DNA from: Trebouxia sp. TZW2008
Lineage: Eukaryota; Chlorophyta; Trebouxiophyceae; Trebouxiales; Trebouxiaceae
Direction: 5' to 3'
Assembly: GCA_002118135.1 (NCBI GenBank)
Contig: BDIU01000090.1
Span: 1 to 64,000 of the forward strand
Length of the DNA: 64,000 bases
Below the pieces are notes generated by a model that worked only from the letters and a program-made list of their open reading frames with translations, had not been told where the DNA came from and ran no database searches. Positions 23,901 through 34,672 of the stretch are shown here, piece after piece (position 1 is the stretch's first letter; every line of letters begins with the position of its first letter). Made by a program: the position numbers and the translations under genes.

Positions 23901-25500
23901 GTGTGGCTGTGTCCAGTCTGTAGGTGCCTTTGACAGATTCTGTGACTGCCAGCAGTTCTGACCCCTCAGCATTGGATGGAAATACATTCACGGTTGCATT
24001 GTCTGTAAAGCCTGCAAAAGGAAAATCGGACAGTTTTGAGATGGTCTTGACTGACTCCAACATCTTGTTAGGCAGCGGTTTGCGGTCTGCAAACAGGAAG
24101 ATTGCCTTGATTCTAGCATCAATAGATGCATGTTTGTTGGATTGCAGAACAGATGCAATGTGTGAAATAAATGCTGAAGGCAGCAGATTTGGCAGATTGG
24201 CATTTTGCACATTTCTTCAGGCATTTACAGTTGGTGACCAATTGCAGACGACGCCCTTCACAGATGCATGCTCTGGATTGAATGGTCAAGACTGCACCCT
24301 CAGTCTTCGAGGTGTGGGTCATGCAAACTGAACAGAATTGATGTTGCATTTCTGCACTGTGGTTATACCTTGGCCAAGCTTTGTCACTCCAGCAGCAATG
24401 ACAGGCAGACTTTCCAATGTGGGCCGCGCAGTGCCAAACTCATTGTACTTCAGATGGCCATCCCTCTTAATAAACTCTTTGAATGCATTGCTCTGCACAA
24501 ACCTGTGCGCATCAGCAGGTGTCAAGAAGGTCAGCAGAATATCCGGGGCCACCAGTGAGTGCAACATTTGATGCACACGGCATGGTCACTCAACCAGGCA
24601 GAGAATTGCATGAGCACACAGCACTGACTCACAGCACGAAGCCCTCACACTCATGACGAACAGACTCATGACAGGCCAGCATGTGGGCTATGCCTCCTCA
24701 AAGTCACAAACAATGCTTGATTCTGAGCTGACATGAAAAGCTACCAAAGCTATGGCTGGACATACCTTTGTTGCGTGCTCACTTTCCCATTCTCAAAGGC
24801 AAACTTGACAATCATGCCATAGCCGTCAAACAGGTGCTTGACGCCTTTGAAAGTCCCAGGACCGTTTCTGACGTAGCTTCCCTTGAGCCAAGAGGGTATG
24901 GACCCGCTGACTTTCAGGGGCAGTGCCTCTGTCTGATACAAACAAGCAAAACATAAGTGAAAACTTGCAATTTGCGCACAAATGCCACGACAGCATGCAA
25001 CGGGCATCTGCTTTGCACCATCATGCATGAGCTGTGACACAGGCACGTGTACTGTCATCAGCATTACACAAATATGTCTCTGGCTCTGTGCTGACTTGCA
25101 GCAAGTGGGCTGTTCTGCACATAGCTTAGCATCTGTATGCATCATGGCTGCCAAACCCCAAAGTTGACGCAGACTTGCAAATACATATGACTCACCTGCT
25201 CTGGACAGAAGCCATCAGTAAAAGCTGCCTCTTTAGCAGCTTGAGAAGGCAAATTGATCTGGGAGCTCTGCTGTTGCTGCATTGCAGGGGCTGCCTGAAA
25301 GCATGCGAGACTTGTCTGCAATGTCTAGCGCACAGGAAGCAGTCATGCTCAAGGAATGTATCAAATGGTGACACCTGAGCACAGACCATCCGAGCTCTGC
25401 TTCTGTGAGTGCTGCTGCGCTGTGGAATTTGAACAACCTTGAGGGGTGCAGCCTGTGTCCTGGCTTGCAAGAGCGCACTAGCTGCAGCACAGCTTGCCAC
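20914..25500 (-). CDS. Carotenoid cleavage oxygenase, probably plastid
   Basis: The product belongs to the RPE65/CCD non-heme iron family that splits carotenoid double bonds. Recognisable exons in order: leader (25375-25500), AAKEAAFTDGFCPEQ (near 25192-25290), IPSWLKGSYVRNGPGTFKG (near 24755-24935), FIKRDGHLKYNEFGTARPTL (near 24370-24550), DLNTAHPKL (near 23790-24020), YAGDGYHVVKQRPEG and HDFPVTENYVIVPETP (about 23055-23235), FNWKPEDGSLLHVVPLDGD and YFTFHYVNAYE (about 22130-22415), YTYFELPRMNPHYK (about 21640-21750), EPLMVPHPD to PFGFHASFVPA (20914-21290). All four family iron-ligand histidines are present (TAHPK, HDFP, FHYVN, GFHAS), so the enzyme looks active. The leader is rich in Ala, Ser and Arg, as in a transit peptide, but the frame opens without an ATG at 25500. 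Translation may start at an internal Met or in an unseen upstream exon. The subfamily is not resolved; CCD8-like and 9',10'-type enzymes both remain possible. Confidence 0.85.
22476..22588 (-). repeat. Tandem copy of a carotenoid oxygenase exon start
   Basis: This repeats 22321-22431 at an offset of 155 bp. It encodes a near-identical YVQFNWKPEDGSxLHVVPLDGD stretch with the same acceptor context. After that the copy diverges, whereas the downstream copy continues into the conserved FTFHYVNAYE motif. The downstream copy is therefore the functional exon. Confidence 0.85.
23286..23385 (-). repeat. Tandem copy of a carotenoid oxygenase exon start
   Basis: This repeats 23153-23250 (offset about 133 bp), the segment encoding AGDGYHVVKQRPEGHHREEI, with roughly 20-25 percent substitutions. 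The copy lacks the later HDFPVTENY part. Confidence 0.75.
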
Positions 25501-25971
25501 TTTTAACTGACGTGGTTCGTTTGACTATCTGCTTCTTGCACGCGCAGTACCTGATTTGCTCTGCACTGCAGATGGATTCATTCGATATACGTGCAGAGCG
25601 TTCTGTCAAGGGCCCGACGCAGCTGCAATCAGCGCAGACACTTTATAGCAATAAGAGAAGTAGCTGTAGACGACCGCTTTCAACGCTGAGCAGTGTTCTT
25701 AATGGGAGCAATTGCCTGCATTCCAAAAGCAATTTGCACTGCACACCTCTAGTGCTGCACTGACATCCACGTCAGACTCGCACTGACAATTTCTGCCTTT
25801 CAAATTTTCGCTTTCCCAGCAAATTTGAAGGGGTAAGTCTAGCCCGAAAGGCCGTAGACATCCCCAAGCAGTCTGCGCATGCTCCTGCTTGCTCAGTGTT
25901 GATCAGCCGCTAAAGGCCAACACAGCGAGAGTTCGCTCAATCAAGCAGCGTGAGATTCTAGCCTGCACACC
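25501..25971. other. Divergent promoter region between carotenoid oxygenase and SAP gene
   Basis: About 470 bp separate the opening of the carotenoid oxygenase frame (minus) from the ATG of the SAP-domain gene (plus). It should contain both promoters and possibly a short first exon of the oxygenase. No TATA-like or other defined element stands out. Confidence 0.5.
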
Positions 25972-27609
25972 ATGCAAGTGGAGGACGTCAAGAAGTTGAC
26001 TGTGGAGGTAAAGATGGTGGCATGATACAGGACTGACCGTCATGCATCCAACCGTGTTTTGTCTCAAAGCTTGCTACGGTGTCTTTGTAGAAGCTCAAGG
26101 TGGAACTGAAAGCACGCGATCTGGACACCAGCGGTAAGAAGGCAGAACTAGCGGAAAGGCTGGAGTCTCACCTGCAAGCACAGCCTTCTGCACCAGGAGA
26201 TCAAGCCAACGTTGCCTCAACCTCGGAAACTGCTCAAGACAGCAGTGCTGAGCCTGTGGCGGCAAAGGTAGCAGCTCGCCATAGAATTTGAAGCCTTCAC
26301 ATCTTCTTGCTCATTCTGATGACGTACAAAGCTGAGAGACCCCAAAAAAAGTCATGTCAAGTTATAATGCTATACATACTCATGTCATGCTTGAGATGCA
26401 GGCGCACAAGCCTATTGTGTGGTCAGCAGCTGCATCAGTCCCTGCAGAAACCGCAACTGCTGCAGTCCCTGCTGATGCACCTGTAACAGAAGCAAGCGCA
26501 CCTGCAGAAGTCTCAGAGGCTGACAAGCAGAAAGCGCGAGCACTCAAGTTTGGCATCAGTACTGAAAAGGTGGACACTACAGCAAAGGTCAGTGGGTGTT
26601 GCGCTTTGAATGGTCAGAAAATTCAGTATGGCATGGCAAGATGACATCAACTCTTGTGATTCATTGGCAAGCAAGCATTTAGATGGATCTTCAGCTGAAC
26701 ATGCATTATGCGCACAGGAATTGGGCAAGAGGAAACTTGAAGACATGGAGACTGCAGCACTGGTCAGTGAAGACATGATTGCCAAGCGCAAAGAGCGCTT
26801 TGCCTCACAGAAGGACAAGGATGAAGCACAGAAACTGGCAGAGCGACAGCAGCGTTTCAAAACAGATGCAGGCAACACAGATGTAGGCAAAGATGCAGAC
26901 AAGCAGGCTGAGCGCAAGGAGCGCTTTCAGAAGTGGCTGCCCTCTGGCGGATCAAGTGCTCCTGGCATGAGCAAGCCTGCTAATGCAAGTGTGGCTGCAG
27001 CTCTTGGCACCTCTCTTGACAACAGCATCAAGGGTGGCTTCAAGAAAGGCGCTAGGGGCAAACCCAATTCCAGCCTTCTCAGTACAGAGAACTTCTCAGA
27101 CGAGTTTAAAGCCAAGGCAGAGGTCAGTGCTGCTTCAAATGCAGCCAATTGCATGTTCTCTCTGACAGCAGCTTGCAACATTCTGGCGGCTGATATACTC
27201 TCTAGGTAGATGTGCTGGTTTGGTGTTGGGTACACAGATCATTGCCAAAGATCACTGGCAGCAAACAAGTGCAGCCACTGCTGCAGATTGCACCAGACTT
27301 GAATTTGACCTCCGTCGTTTTCAGCAGCATTATGCTCACGTCCTCCTTGCTCAAGAAAGCACGTGTGTGCCCTCGGGGTCAGGGAGGGCGTCAGCATGAT
27401 GCTGCTGACTGTGATCAATGTCAATTCAGAGCACATAGTGAAAAGAGCCTGGACTGTTGACTGTGAGGCAACCTCTGCAATGCAAGTGCCTTGCCGTGTG
27501 TCTGCCGGCCTCTGAAAATTGTTGTGCAAAGGCAACGTCTGAATGTATTCAAATTGATGAATGTCATGCCCTGCAGGCACGCAAAGCCAGATTTGCAGCA
27601 AAGACGTAA
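25972..27609 (+). CDS. SAP-domain protein, Tho1/MOS11/SARNP type
   Basis: Five exons, all phase 0: 25972-26007, 26091-26267, 26402-26587, 26718-27122 and 27577-27609, giving 278 residues. The N-terminal SAP domain (residues about 9-40, LKVELKARDLDTSGKKAELA) binds DNA or RNA. An Ala/Pro/Glu-rich linker follows. The C-terminal half has repeated (K)xRxxRFxx motifs (KARALKFGI, AKRKERFAS, AERQQRF, AERKERFQKW and the terminal ARKARFAAKT), typical of the Tho1/MOS11 C-terminal RNA-binding region. These proteins work with the TREX complex and DEAD-box helicase UAP56 in nuclear mRNA export; that role is inferred from the family. The last exon encodes only ten residues. It is supported by a phase-compatible acceptor and by continuing the RxxRF motif. 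The large fourth intron holds a palindrome. Confidence 0.86.
27298..27435. repeat. 138-bp imperfect palindrome in an intron
   Basis: The left arm (from GAATTTGACC through AGCAGCATTATGCTCACG) is mirrored as reverse complement by the right arm (CGTCAGCATGATGCTGCT through GAATTC-like TCAATTCAG). The symmetry continues to a centre near 27366 with almost no loop. Because of it, the two strands translate into similar peptides over about 40 residues. It lies in intron 4 of the SAP gene. Confidence 0.75.
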
Positions 27610-28595
27610 GGACATCTGCAGTATGATGCGAGCTCATTTACGTCTTACAGCTGCACATCAGGAAGGCCAACAATTGGAGATTGCAGTCTTTGAGTATGTA
27701 TTCCTGCCAGCACCTTGCGGCAAGTCTCATGAAGTGTGTGCTGCTGGAACATAGGCGTTTATTCCAGCTTAGACCAGAACCCCTGATGCTCTGCTTGAGG
27801 CAATGCATGCTCCTGCATCTGTTGCATGTGGTTGATGCCATGCATGTGTGGTGCTGCTTTGTGGGGTGTGGTTGGGTAATTCAGCAGGTAAGTCTGCATT
27901 ATGCATCTGCACAGCTTGTCACTGTAAATGGTTGTCGTCAAAGGTTCTTGTTTGTCTGAGCATATGCATTCAGAAGGTATGTTTGCTGCTGGGTAGACTA
28001 TGTCGCATCATGCCACATGAGTTGCTGGGGCGTATGCAGCAGCTTGAGCAAGCATCAGGGGTCAGGGGTCTGTATAGGCATATGCAGATTCAGTGCATTG
28101 TGTGCTAAGCAGATTTGTTGTCTGAGCCCAAAGACAGCTGACATGCTGTTGATGCTTTTCATCCCTTAGCTATGACGAGACATGGTAGCAACGCTATTTG
28201 CAACTTTTCAAAGTGCTATACTTCAAAAGACTGGGACAGAAGCAAAATTACTTTAATCCTGTCGTGCATTAAGCAGCTGGACACTATGTTGCTTCTGTGC
28301 TTCCATAAACAGACTTTCGTGTCATGCACACATCGCAATGTGCTGTAGGTGTCCTTGTTTGCAGTCTGCAGACCATGTCAAAACGCTGCTGGCATTTCAT
28401 GTTGTGTCCATCATACTGAAGTTCCTTTCAACGTGTTTTGCATTCAAAGATAACAACGTGGAGTCTCATGAGCACACGGAAATAAGGTCATGTACAGTTT
28501 TGCAATCCTGCTGTCACAAGGAAATGGCGTGTAGAAGCATCCACCAGGAGCAATGAAAGAAAAGTGGACTTGATATACAGTACAAGCCCTCATGA
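27610..28595. other. Convergent intergenic region, no gene seen
   Basis: This holds the 3' UTRs of the SAP gene and of the ADCK2-like gene. A TGTAA at 27923-27927 is a possible poly(A) signal for the + strand gene. Short open frames on both strands have no recognisable similarity. Confidence 0.5.
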
Positions 28596-31500
28596 TCACA
28601 GACCGAGAATGGCATCTGACATGACCTGCTTGTCTACTGTCCTTGCAATGCGTTCATTCCAGCTCATGGGTAATATGTCCTTCAAGGCATCCATGATCTT
28701 GATGTCTGGGTTCAGTTTAGAGCTCCAGCCCTCCAAGACCATGGTGGTCACGACTACTGTGCTAACGACTCCCTTCAAATTGACTTGATGCAACCGTATC
28801 TTCTCCATCATGTCAGCAATGATCTCACTGGTGTGCTCGCTAATGGACTCTAGCTGAAGCCCAGCAAACAGGGTCTTCATATCGGCCACAAATGCTGCAG
28901 GGTCCTGCAGGACAAAGCAGATGCCGTCAGCGTGCTGAAAACTGAAATCAACATGCAGCACAGCGCAGCACAGCACAGCACAGCACAGCACAGCACAGCA
29001 CAGCACAGCACAGCACAGCACAGCACAGGTTCTGAAAAGCATGTAAGGTACCTTCAGCGGCAAGTCTGCAGAATGTATAGTATCAGAATAGCGACAACAC
29101 ACATGACACATTGCCATGACAAGCTGAAAGGCTTACTGGGCATGTCTGCTTTTCTGAGAAGTCCAGGATGTTTTGGCCTAATGCCTCACCATCTTGGGAT
29201 GTCAGAGCCTGCACACAAAATATCAAAGCTGATTCATATATCTGCAAACTTTTTGCATGTTGCCATTGTAATCTTGCATCTTCCTGAGTGGCATGTCAGC
29301 GAGCTTTTGTGTCAAGGATTCTGCTGACAGAAACGTGGGCATGGTTAATTGGAGCTGTTGCGCAGCATATGTGCTATGCGAATAGCCTCCGATCCAGTCT
29401 GAGCTGTGCAGCAGCAAGCACAAAAGAGCAGCAATTGCATTTGAAGCTCGTGGAGAAGCAGGAGTCACAACATCATCAGCAAGTGTCTCACATGCAGCAT
29501 GGAGATCACTTGACAACTGTGTCGCATCAAGCAACTGCAGGACAATGCAATCAATGCTGTACATTGCAGAGTGTAAATTTTGCTGACCTTGAAGAAGCCA
29601 ACCAAGTTTTGCTGGTCCTCAGAAGTCAGCTCTGCCACCATACCTACATCCAGCAGCACCAGCTTGGGCGCTGTGTTGACCTGCACCCCTCACGCAACTC
29701 AGGCCAACTGTCTTCTAGCTTGCAGCTGTTCACAAGCAGGACAATCATGGATGGCAGAATCTCCAACATGGGCCCATCACTGTGCTTGCAACCTGTTTGC
29801 TTTCTTGTTGCGCTTGACATGTTTTTCTTGATTTCACAGATGTCAACATTCTGATGCAACATGATGTTGCAGCCATCATTGCTGGCAAAACGTTACTGAC
29901 TTATGTCCGATAAGGGGGATGTGCTGAGTTCTGCAAACATCTGCAGCATTGTGGAGTGTCAGAGCTGCATTCTTAGCTGGCAGCTTAATTGAGTAAATTA
30001 GGTCACACAAAGTTGTGTGACTGTAGTTTGAATCCTACAGCAAGCTCAAATGCTGTTTAGGGAATTCCCTAAGCTTGCTAAAGCTGACAGCAGATTTGCC
30101 CAGTCATTGTGGTCAGGTGTGTGAAATGCTGCTTGCTTGCTTGCTTGCTTGCCAATGGTATTCACGCAAATAATGAGCAAACAAGGGGTGCAGCAACTGC
30201 AGCACACCTTGAGGAAAGTAGCAATACGCCCCCACTTGGTGTTTGGATCAACCAGCCGCACCAGAATGTTGCCCGGGTGCAAATCCGCATGCACAAAGTT
30301 GTCCTTCAGCAGCATCTGCAGGTAACAGCTCAGTCCAATGTTGGCCAGCTGAATGCTGTACTTGTTGGTGGGCTTGTCCACATATGTGGAAATCAGCCTT
30401 CCCTCCTCAAACGTCTCCACAAGCACGCTTGGCGCCACCAGCGGGTACACGGGGGCGGGAAAGCTCAGATTCCGCCAAGTGCGGAAGTTGTTGCCGAAAC
30501 GGTCTAAGTGCTGGGCCTCTACAAGCAGGTCCAGCTGCTCTTTCAGGGGAGCTCCAAATTGTCGGATGCTCTCTTCCAGATGCAGCTCGTTCAAAAAGGG
30601 CAGATGGCTTGACAGGCGGGCTGCCCTGTGCATCAGGGTGAAATCTCTTTGCATCAGTGTGGTCACTCCAGGATGTCGCACCTGCATGTGAAAGCGTCCC
30701 TTGCTGATGGCAATACAATCCTGTTTCCCTGTGACATGATTGCTAGACATCAACCAATGATGGTTTTGATAGCATTGATGGTGACACATGCGGCCACAAG
30801 CGCTGGATGTGAATGTCTCGAGTCCTGTCTTGCCAGATTAGCTTGTTTCAGCAGCAATCGACCAGTAATGTGAACAGCTGACACAATAGCTGGACTTGAC
30901 AACAGGCAGCCCAGTGCACCTCCTGAGAAGCCAGGCGTGTGATGACCATGGAACGTAGACTGCCAGACATGCAAAATCTGTTGTAGGTACAGTGCGCTGC
31001 AAGCCTGTCACACATGTCACTCTCAACGCAAGCCTCCATGCACCGACAGCTTTGCTGTATGCTGACAGATTGGTAAGTCCAGGCTGCCCTTGAGAAGAGT
31101 ATTCTCTTCACCATTCTTTTCATTTCAGTGATTGATACTGTAAAGTACTTGTGTAATGGATTTTATGTAATGACTCCAACGTATTGCATAATTCACAAAT
31201 TGCCCTGCACCTCAGCATTTCATGCTGTAATATACTGCATGTTGTGTATTATGTATTGCGTGTTGAGGACCTTTATATGGTGATTCACTGCATGAGAATG
31301 TCACCTTGACAGCAACAGTTGTGCCTCTAGGATAGTCACTGTTTTCGGCACCGCCCTCTGACAAGCGCGCCTTGTGTATCTGTGCTATGCTGCCAGAAGC
31401 AACCGGCTTCTCAGCAAAGTCCTCAAACATCTGTTCCAGGGTGCGTCTGCATGGCAGCATGCACTGTTTCTGTCAGAGACCATTGCAAGCATGCAAGACA

Positions 31501-32363
31501 CAAGTGCAGAGTCAGGTAAGCATGCTTGTTGCCAGCACTGCTTAGCTGCTATGTGTGGAATATGGCAGCATGAGAAAATGCAATGCGCAGCAGCTCTGGC
31601 CAAAAATGGACTGCAGTTTGAATATGATCACTGCAAGCATCAACACACAGTGCTGCCGTCTATACCTTGAAGGCTCACTGTAGCTGTCCAAAGCACTGAT
31701 GTTGGACACAACATAACGCAGACAGACTACTTGACATGATCAAAGGCTGCATCCTCAGCATGGTGAAATCAGCATGCAAGACCTACCCAAACATGGCTGC
31801 CACAGCATGGCAGATGTAGGCAGAGAGGCGGGCAGGGGCGCCCGTCTGCATCATAGCTAGGCTAAGCATGGCTAGACTAAGCATGATGTATAAGGAATGC
31901 ATGCCATACCCAAAGGCAGCCTTCACAGCGTGGCGGGTATAGGCAGAGGGGTGGGTGGGGGCACCCGTCTGCAGCTGGGCCAGCATGGCAAGTGTAAGTA
32001 TGGCGAAGACAGCGTGCATGACAGACCCTAGTCCAGCAAGAGAGGATTTAGGCCGCTCACACCTATTATTTGCATGCGTCATAACTTATGACGTACCCAA
32101 AAGCGGCTTCCACAGCATGGCGTGTGTAGGCAAAGGGATGGGTGGGGGCGCCCGTCTGCAGCTGAGCCAGCTTGCTGCACAGGTCAGGGGGGAACAGGTC
32201 AGGGCGGGTGGCTGCCCACTGACCCCACTTGATGAAGGCGGGCCCCGCCCGCTCCAGGGTCCATACCACCAGGTCCAGCCACCGCTGCCTTTGCAGACCT
32301 AGCCCAACTGCGAATGGTGCTGTCAAGCTGGCTGGAGTGAAGAGCAGCAGCAGGAACAATGCC
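28596..32363 (-). CDS. ABC1/UbiB-family kinase-like protein, ADCK2 type (5' end unresolved)
   Basis: Members of this atypical kinase family act in mitochondrial or plastid quinone and lipid metabolism; the ADCK2 branch is mitochondrial in animals. Checked exons: 32097-32363, 31305-31446, 30208-30681, 29588-29680, 29137-29208 and 28596-28904, all phase-compatible. They show a hydrophobic segment, then the family KxGQ signature (AFIKWGQWAATRPDLFP), the ATP-loop equivalent KPVASGSIAQIHKA, the VAIK-like lysine (TVAVK), the catalytic HADLHPGNILV, and the metal-binding LLDVGMVAEL. Val-Gly after the Asp resembles ADCK2 rather than COQ8. The protein continues upstream of 32363 (that exon starts in phase 1), but tandem copies of this exon make the N-terminus unreadable. 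A candidate hydrophobic leader starts at an ATG at 33982. Confidence 0.82.
28952..29027. repeat. (CACAG)n microsatellite
   Basis: About 15 nearly perfect 5-bp units, with one CAGCG variant near the start, in the last intron of the ADCK2-like gene. Confidence 0.95.
31120..31310. repeat. Dispersed intronic repeat, copy B
   Basis: Shares ordered motifs with 14461-14700: TTTCAGTGATxxATACT, GTATTGCxTxxT and GTGTTGAGGACxTTTATATGGTGATTCACTGC. It is in an ADCK2-like intron directly before an exon end, in an orientation matching copy A relative to the + strand. Confidence 0.5.
31781..31992 (-). repeat. Two shards of an ADCK2 exon end
   Basis: 31781-31866 and 31900-31992 each repeat the 3' end of the exon at 32097 onward, including its donor. 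Encoded peptides are LQTGAPTHPSAYTRHAVKAA and MQTGAPARLSAYICHAVAAM, against LQTGAPTHPFAYTRHAVEAA in the real exon. Spacing is about 120-190 bp. Confidence 0.85.
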
Positions 32364-32461
32364 CTGCATCACCACAGTGAGTGCTGATGAAGTTCCTGAC
32401 ATGCTATATGCATGCTGGGTGGGTTTGAGAAGCCTGACAACTTCAGATCACCAGGTCTAGT

Positions 32462-32860
32462 CCGACTGCAAAGGGTGCTGTCAAGCTGGCTGGGGTGAAG
32501 AGGAGCAGCAGAAACAATGCCCTGCATTGCCAGAGTCAGCGTCAATCCAGGTGCCTGTACATTGGTGGGTGACTTTGGCAAGCCTGCTGGGTCCGTATCA
32601 GCATCTCTAGCCACCACTGCCGCTGCAGACCTAGCCCAACTGCAAAGGGTGCTGTCAAGCTGGCTGGAGTGAAGAGCAGCAGCAGTAACAGTGCCCTAGA
32701 TCATGAGGATGATCTTTGCAACAGGCAACATGCAGGCTGAACAACTTTCATGATAAGTCAGCTACAGACAAAGAGCATTAGCCGCATGCTCCACGGCAAA
32801 GGGCGCCATGAAGCTGTCTCGAGAACAGCAGCAGCAGGAATTGTGCCCTTTCAAGTGACA
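32462..32860 (-). repeat. Three shards of an ADCK2 exon start
   Basis: Copies at about 32462-32527, 32612-32702 and 32786-32852 repeat the first part of the exon beginning at 32363 with its acceptor (encoding FTPASLTAPFAVGLGLQR in the functional copy). Units lie about 155-175 bp apart and decay with distance. Confidence 0.82.
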
Positions 32861-34672
32861 ATGCTTGTTAGAGCAGTGACATGCATGGACAGGCTGCCTG
32901 CTATCTCCATAACTATCTCCACAACTATCTCCATAACATGTACTTCATGCCAGACCCATGTCTAGCAGCAGCTAGGTGACAGTGACTTGAGTCTCTGCAC
33001 GTCAGGATGTAGGTGATGCTGTGTTGCTGAGCACTCACATGTGCCGCACTGTCCATGAAAACAATCATGCAGGGGCCGAGGCAAAAGAATGTTGTGTGTG
33101 ACATGCCCTCCACAGCAACAATGCACCTGTGTGACCTGAAACTTGTGAGGCCAGATCAGGCTGCACATCTGGCACAGACTTGTTGTGAAATATCCTCTGC
33201 AGTGAGAAAGACCATTTGATCAGGCGGAACAAGCTTACACGTCATTTTTGCAATCTCTTCCTGTTTTCAAATGACACAGACTGTGTTGCTGCAACTTACC
33301 GCATCATTGTTGCAAACTCTTCTTGTATGCCAGCAAGCAGATTTGTCATGGCATTGGAGTGTCTGGGAGGAGCTGACTGTATGTATGGAGGGTCCCGAGT
33401 GGGCTGAGCAAGGCACAGACTCTGCTGTATGGTCATTGCATTGCCAGCCAGCAAGGTTGGCCATAGCCATAGCAGCTTCTGCAGATGCAGCAAACGGCTT
33501 CAAGAGGACATTACGCTCACGCCTGCTGGCTGCCTAAGTAAAACATGATGGACGTGCATACAGTTGATGGGCAGGCAAGTCATCTTGTATCTTGACGCTG
33601 TTCTGAGTGCGTTTTGCTGTTGGCAGCATGCTTGCCAAATGATGTTTGTAATGTGCAAATTGTGTCGGCTGCTGAACTGCCTCTTGCTGTCGTTGTGATG
33701 GTGCAGAGCTATTGCTGACCTGGCCAGACGGGCTACACCAAAAGGAGTTGGCAACAACAGCGCCTAGCTGCTCCTGCACACTGCTTATGTGATGCTGAGA
33801 TTGCTGTCTGAGTTGAGTATAGCTCTCCCACACGCTTTGCCTTCCGCTAGTGCTGGCAGTCCCGCCACGTGCTGTTGTTGAGCAGAACTGACTGGCAAGC
33901 AATGTCTGGGAGCGTTTTGAGGCTTCAGTGTGACTGCAGTACAGAGAAGCACTATGAGTGCACAGGTGATTGCGATGTGCATTGCACCGTCAGGACGACA
34001 TTGTAGTGGGAGCTGTTGGGTCTTGCCTTCATGCAGTGAACGCTGCGCCCGCGGCGGTTGACCTAACGCGCAAGATGCCCGATGCACAAGGCAAAGATAC
34101 TGACCTGGCTTCGGCCGGTGTCCGATGTATACACGCCTTGTAGGGCTGCAGCAACTTTCTGGCCGATCGGTGCAGCATCGCGGGAGCTGCGTCAACCGCG
34201 ATGTCGCTGCAAACACGTCATACTGTCTACGGCATCTCCGGGACTACAAACACAGAAGGCACACAAGAAGCTTGTTGTCAGCCGATCTTTGTAGCTCAAA
34301 CAGCAGCCGGGGAGGAATCGAAGTGAGCTTGATCGGAGACGCGCTCGACATCAGCGTACAGGCAATATACCTGCGTGCGTGTGTAGCATGCATGACTAAA
34401 CCAGGAAGGTGCAACTCTGCTCGACTTGACGGAACTGTGCACGAGCTTCGCTGTGATGTTGTCGGTTTGAAGCGTTCGCGAGGGCGAGCTGGGAAGCAAC
34501 GGCAGTACCGCGCATCGGATTCTGCGCAACATATTTTGGTACAGTCCTTGAAAGGCCTTTGTGGCTCCTAAGCACAGTTCACCACTGATCAAGCAGGTTC
34601 AGACCTGCGTTTCGACAGCATTGACCTGCTTGCCATGCTTTGCTAACTTCAGCTACTCGGCGTTTTGACAAT
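32861..34672. other. Unassigned upstream region: ADCK2 5' part and BFN promoter
   Basis: The missing N-terminal exons of the ADCK2-like gene must lie here. Open minus-strand frames at 33534-33902 and 33785-34216 are candidates but begin with non-ATG codons. Within the latter, an ATG at 33982 begins a hydrophobic stretch (MHIAITCALIVLLCTAV) that could be a leader or membrane anchor. The GC-richer stretch at 34030-34560 is the likely shared promoter with the BFN gene. Nothing else is identifiable. Confidence 0.4.

Noticed and set aside
28932..29117. Cys/Val/Leu-rich repeat peptide encoded across 28952-29027
   Set aside because: It is the (CACAG)n microsatellite read through; the ADCK2 exons on both sides join in phase without it.
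33785..34216. Minus-strand frame starting at 34216 as the ADCK2 first exon
   Set aside because: The first codon is GTG, not ATG, and the frame could not be joined to the 32363 exon with confidence. Kept only as a candidate leader region.
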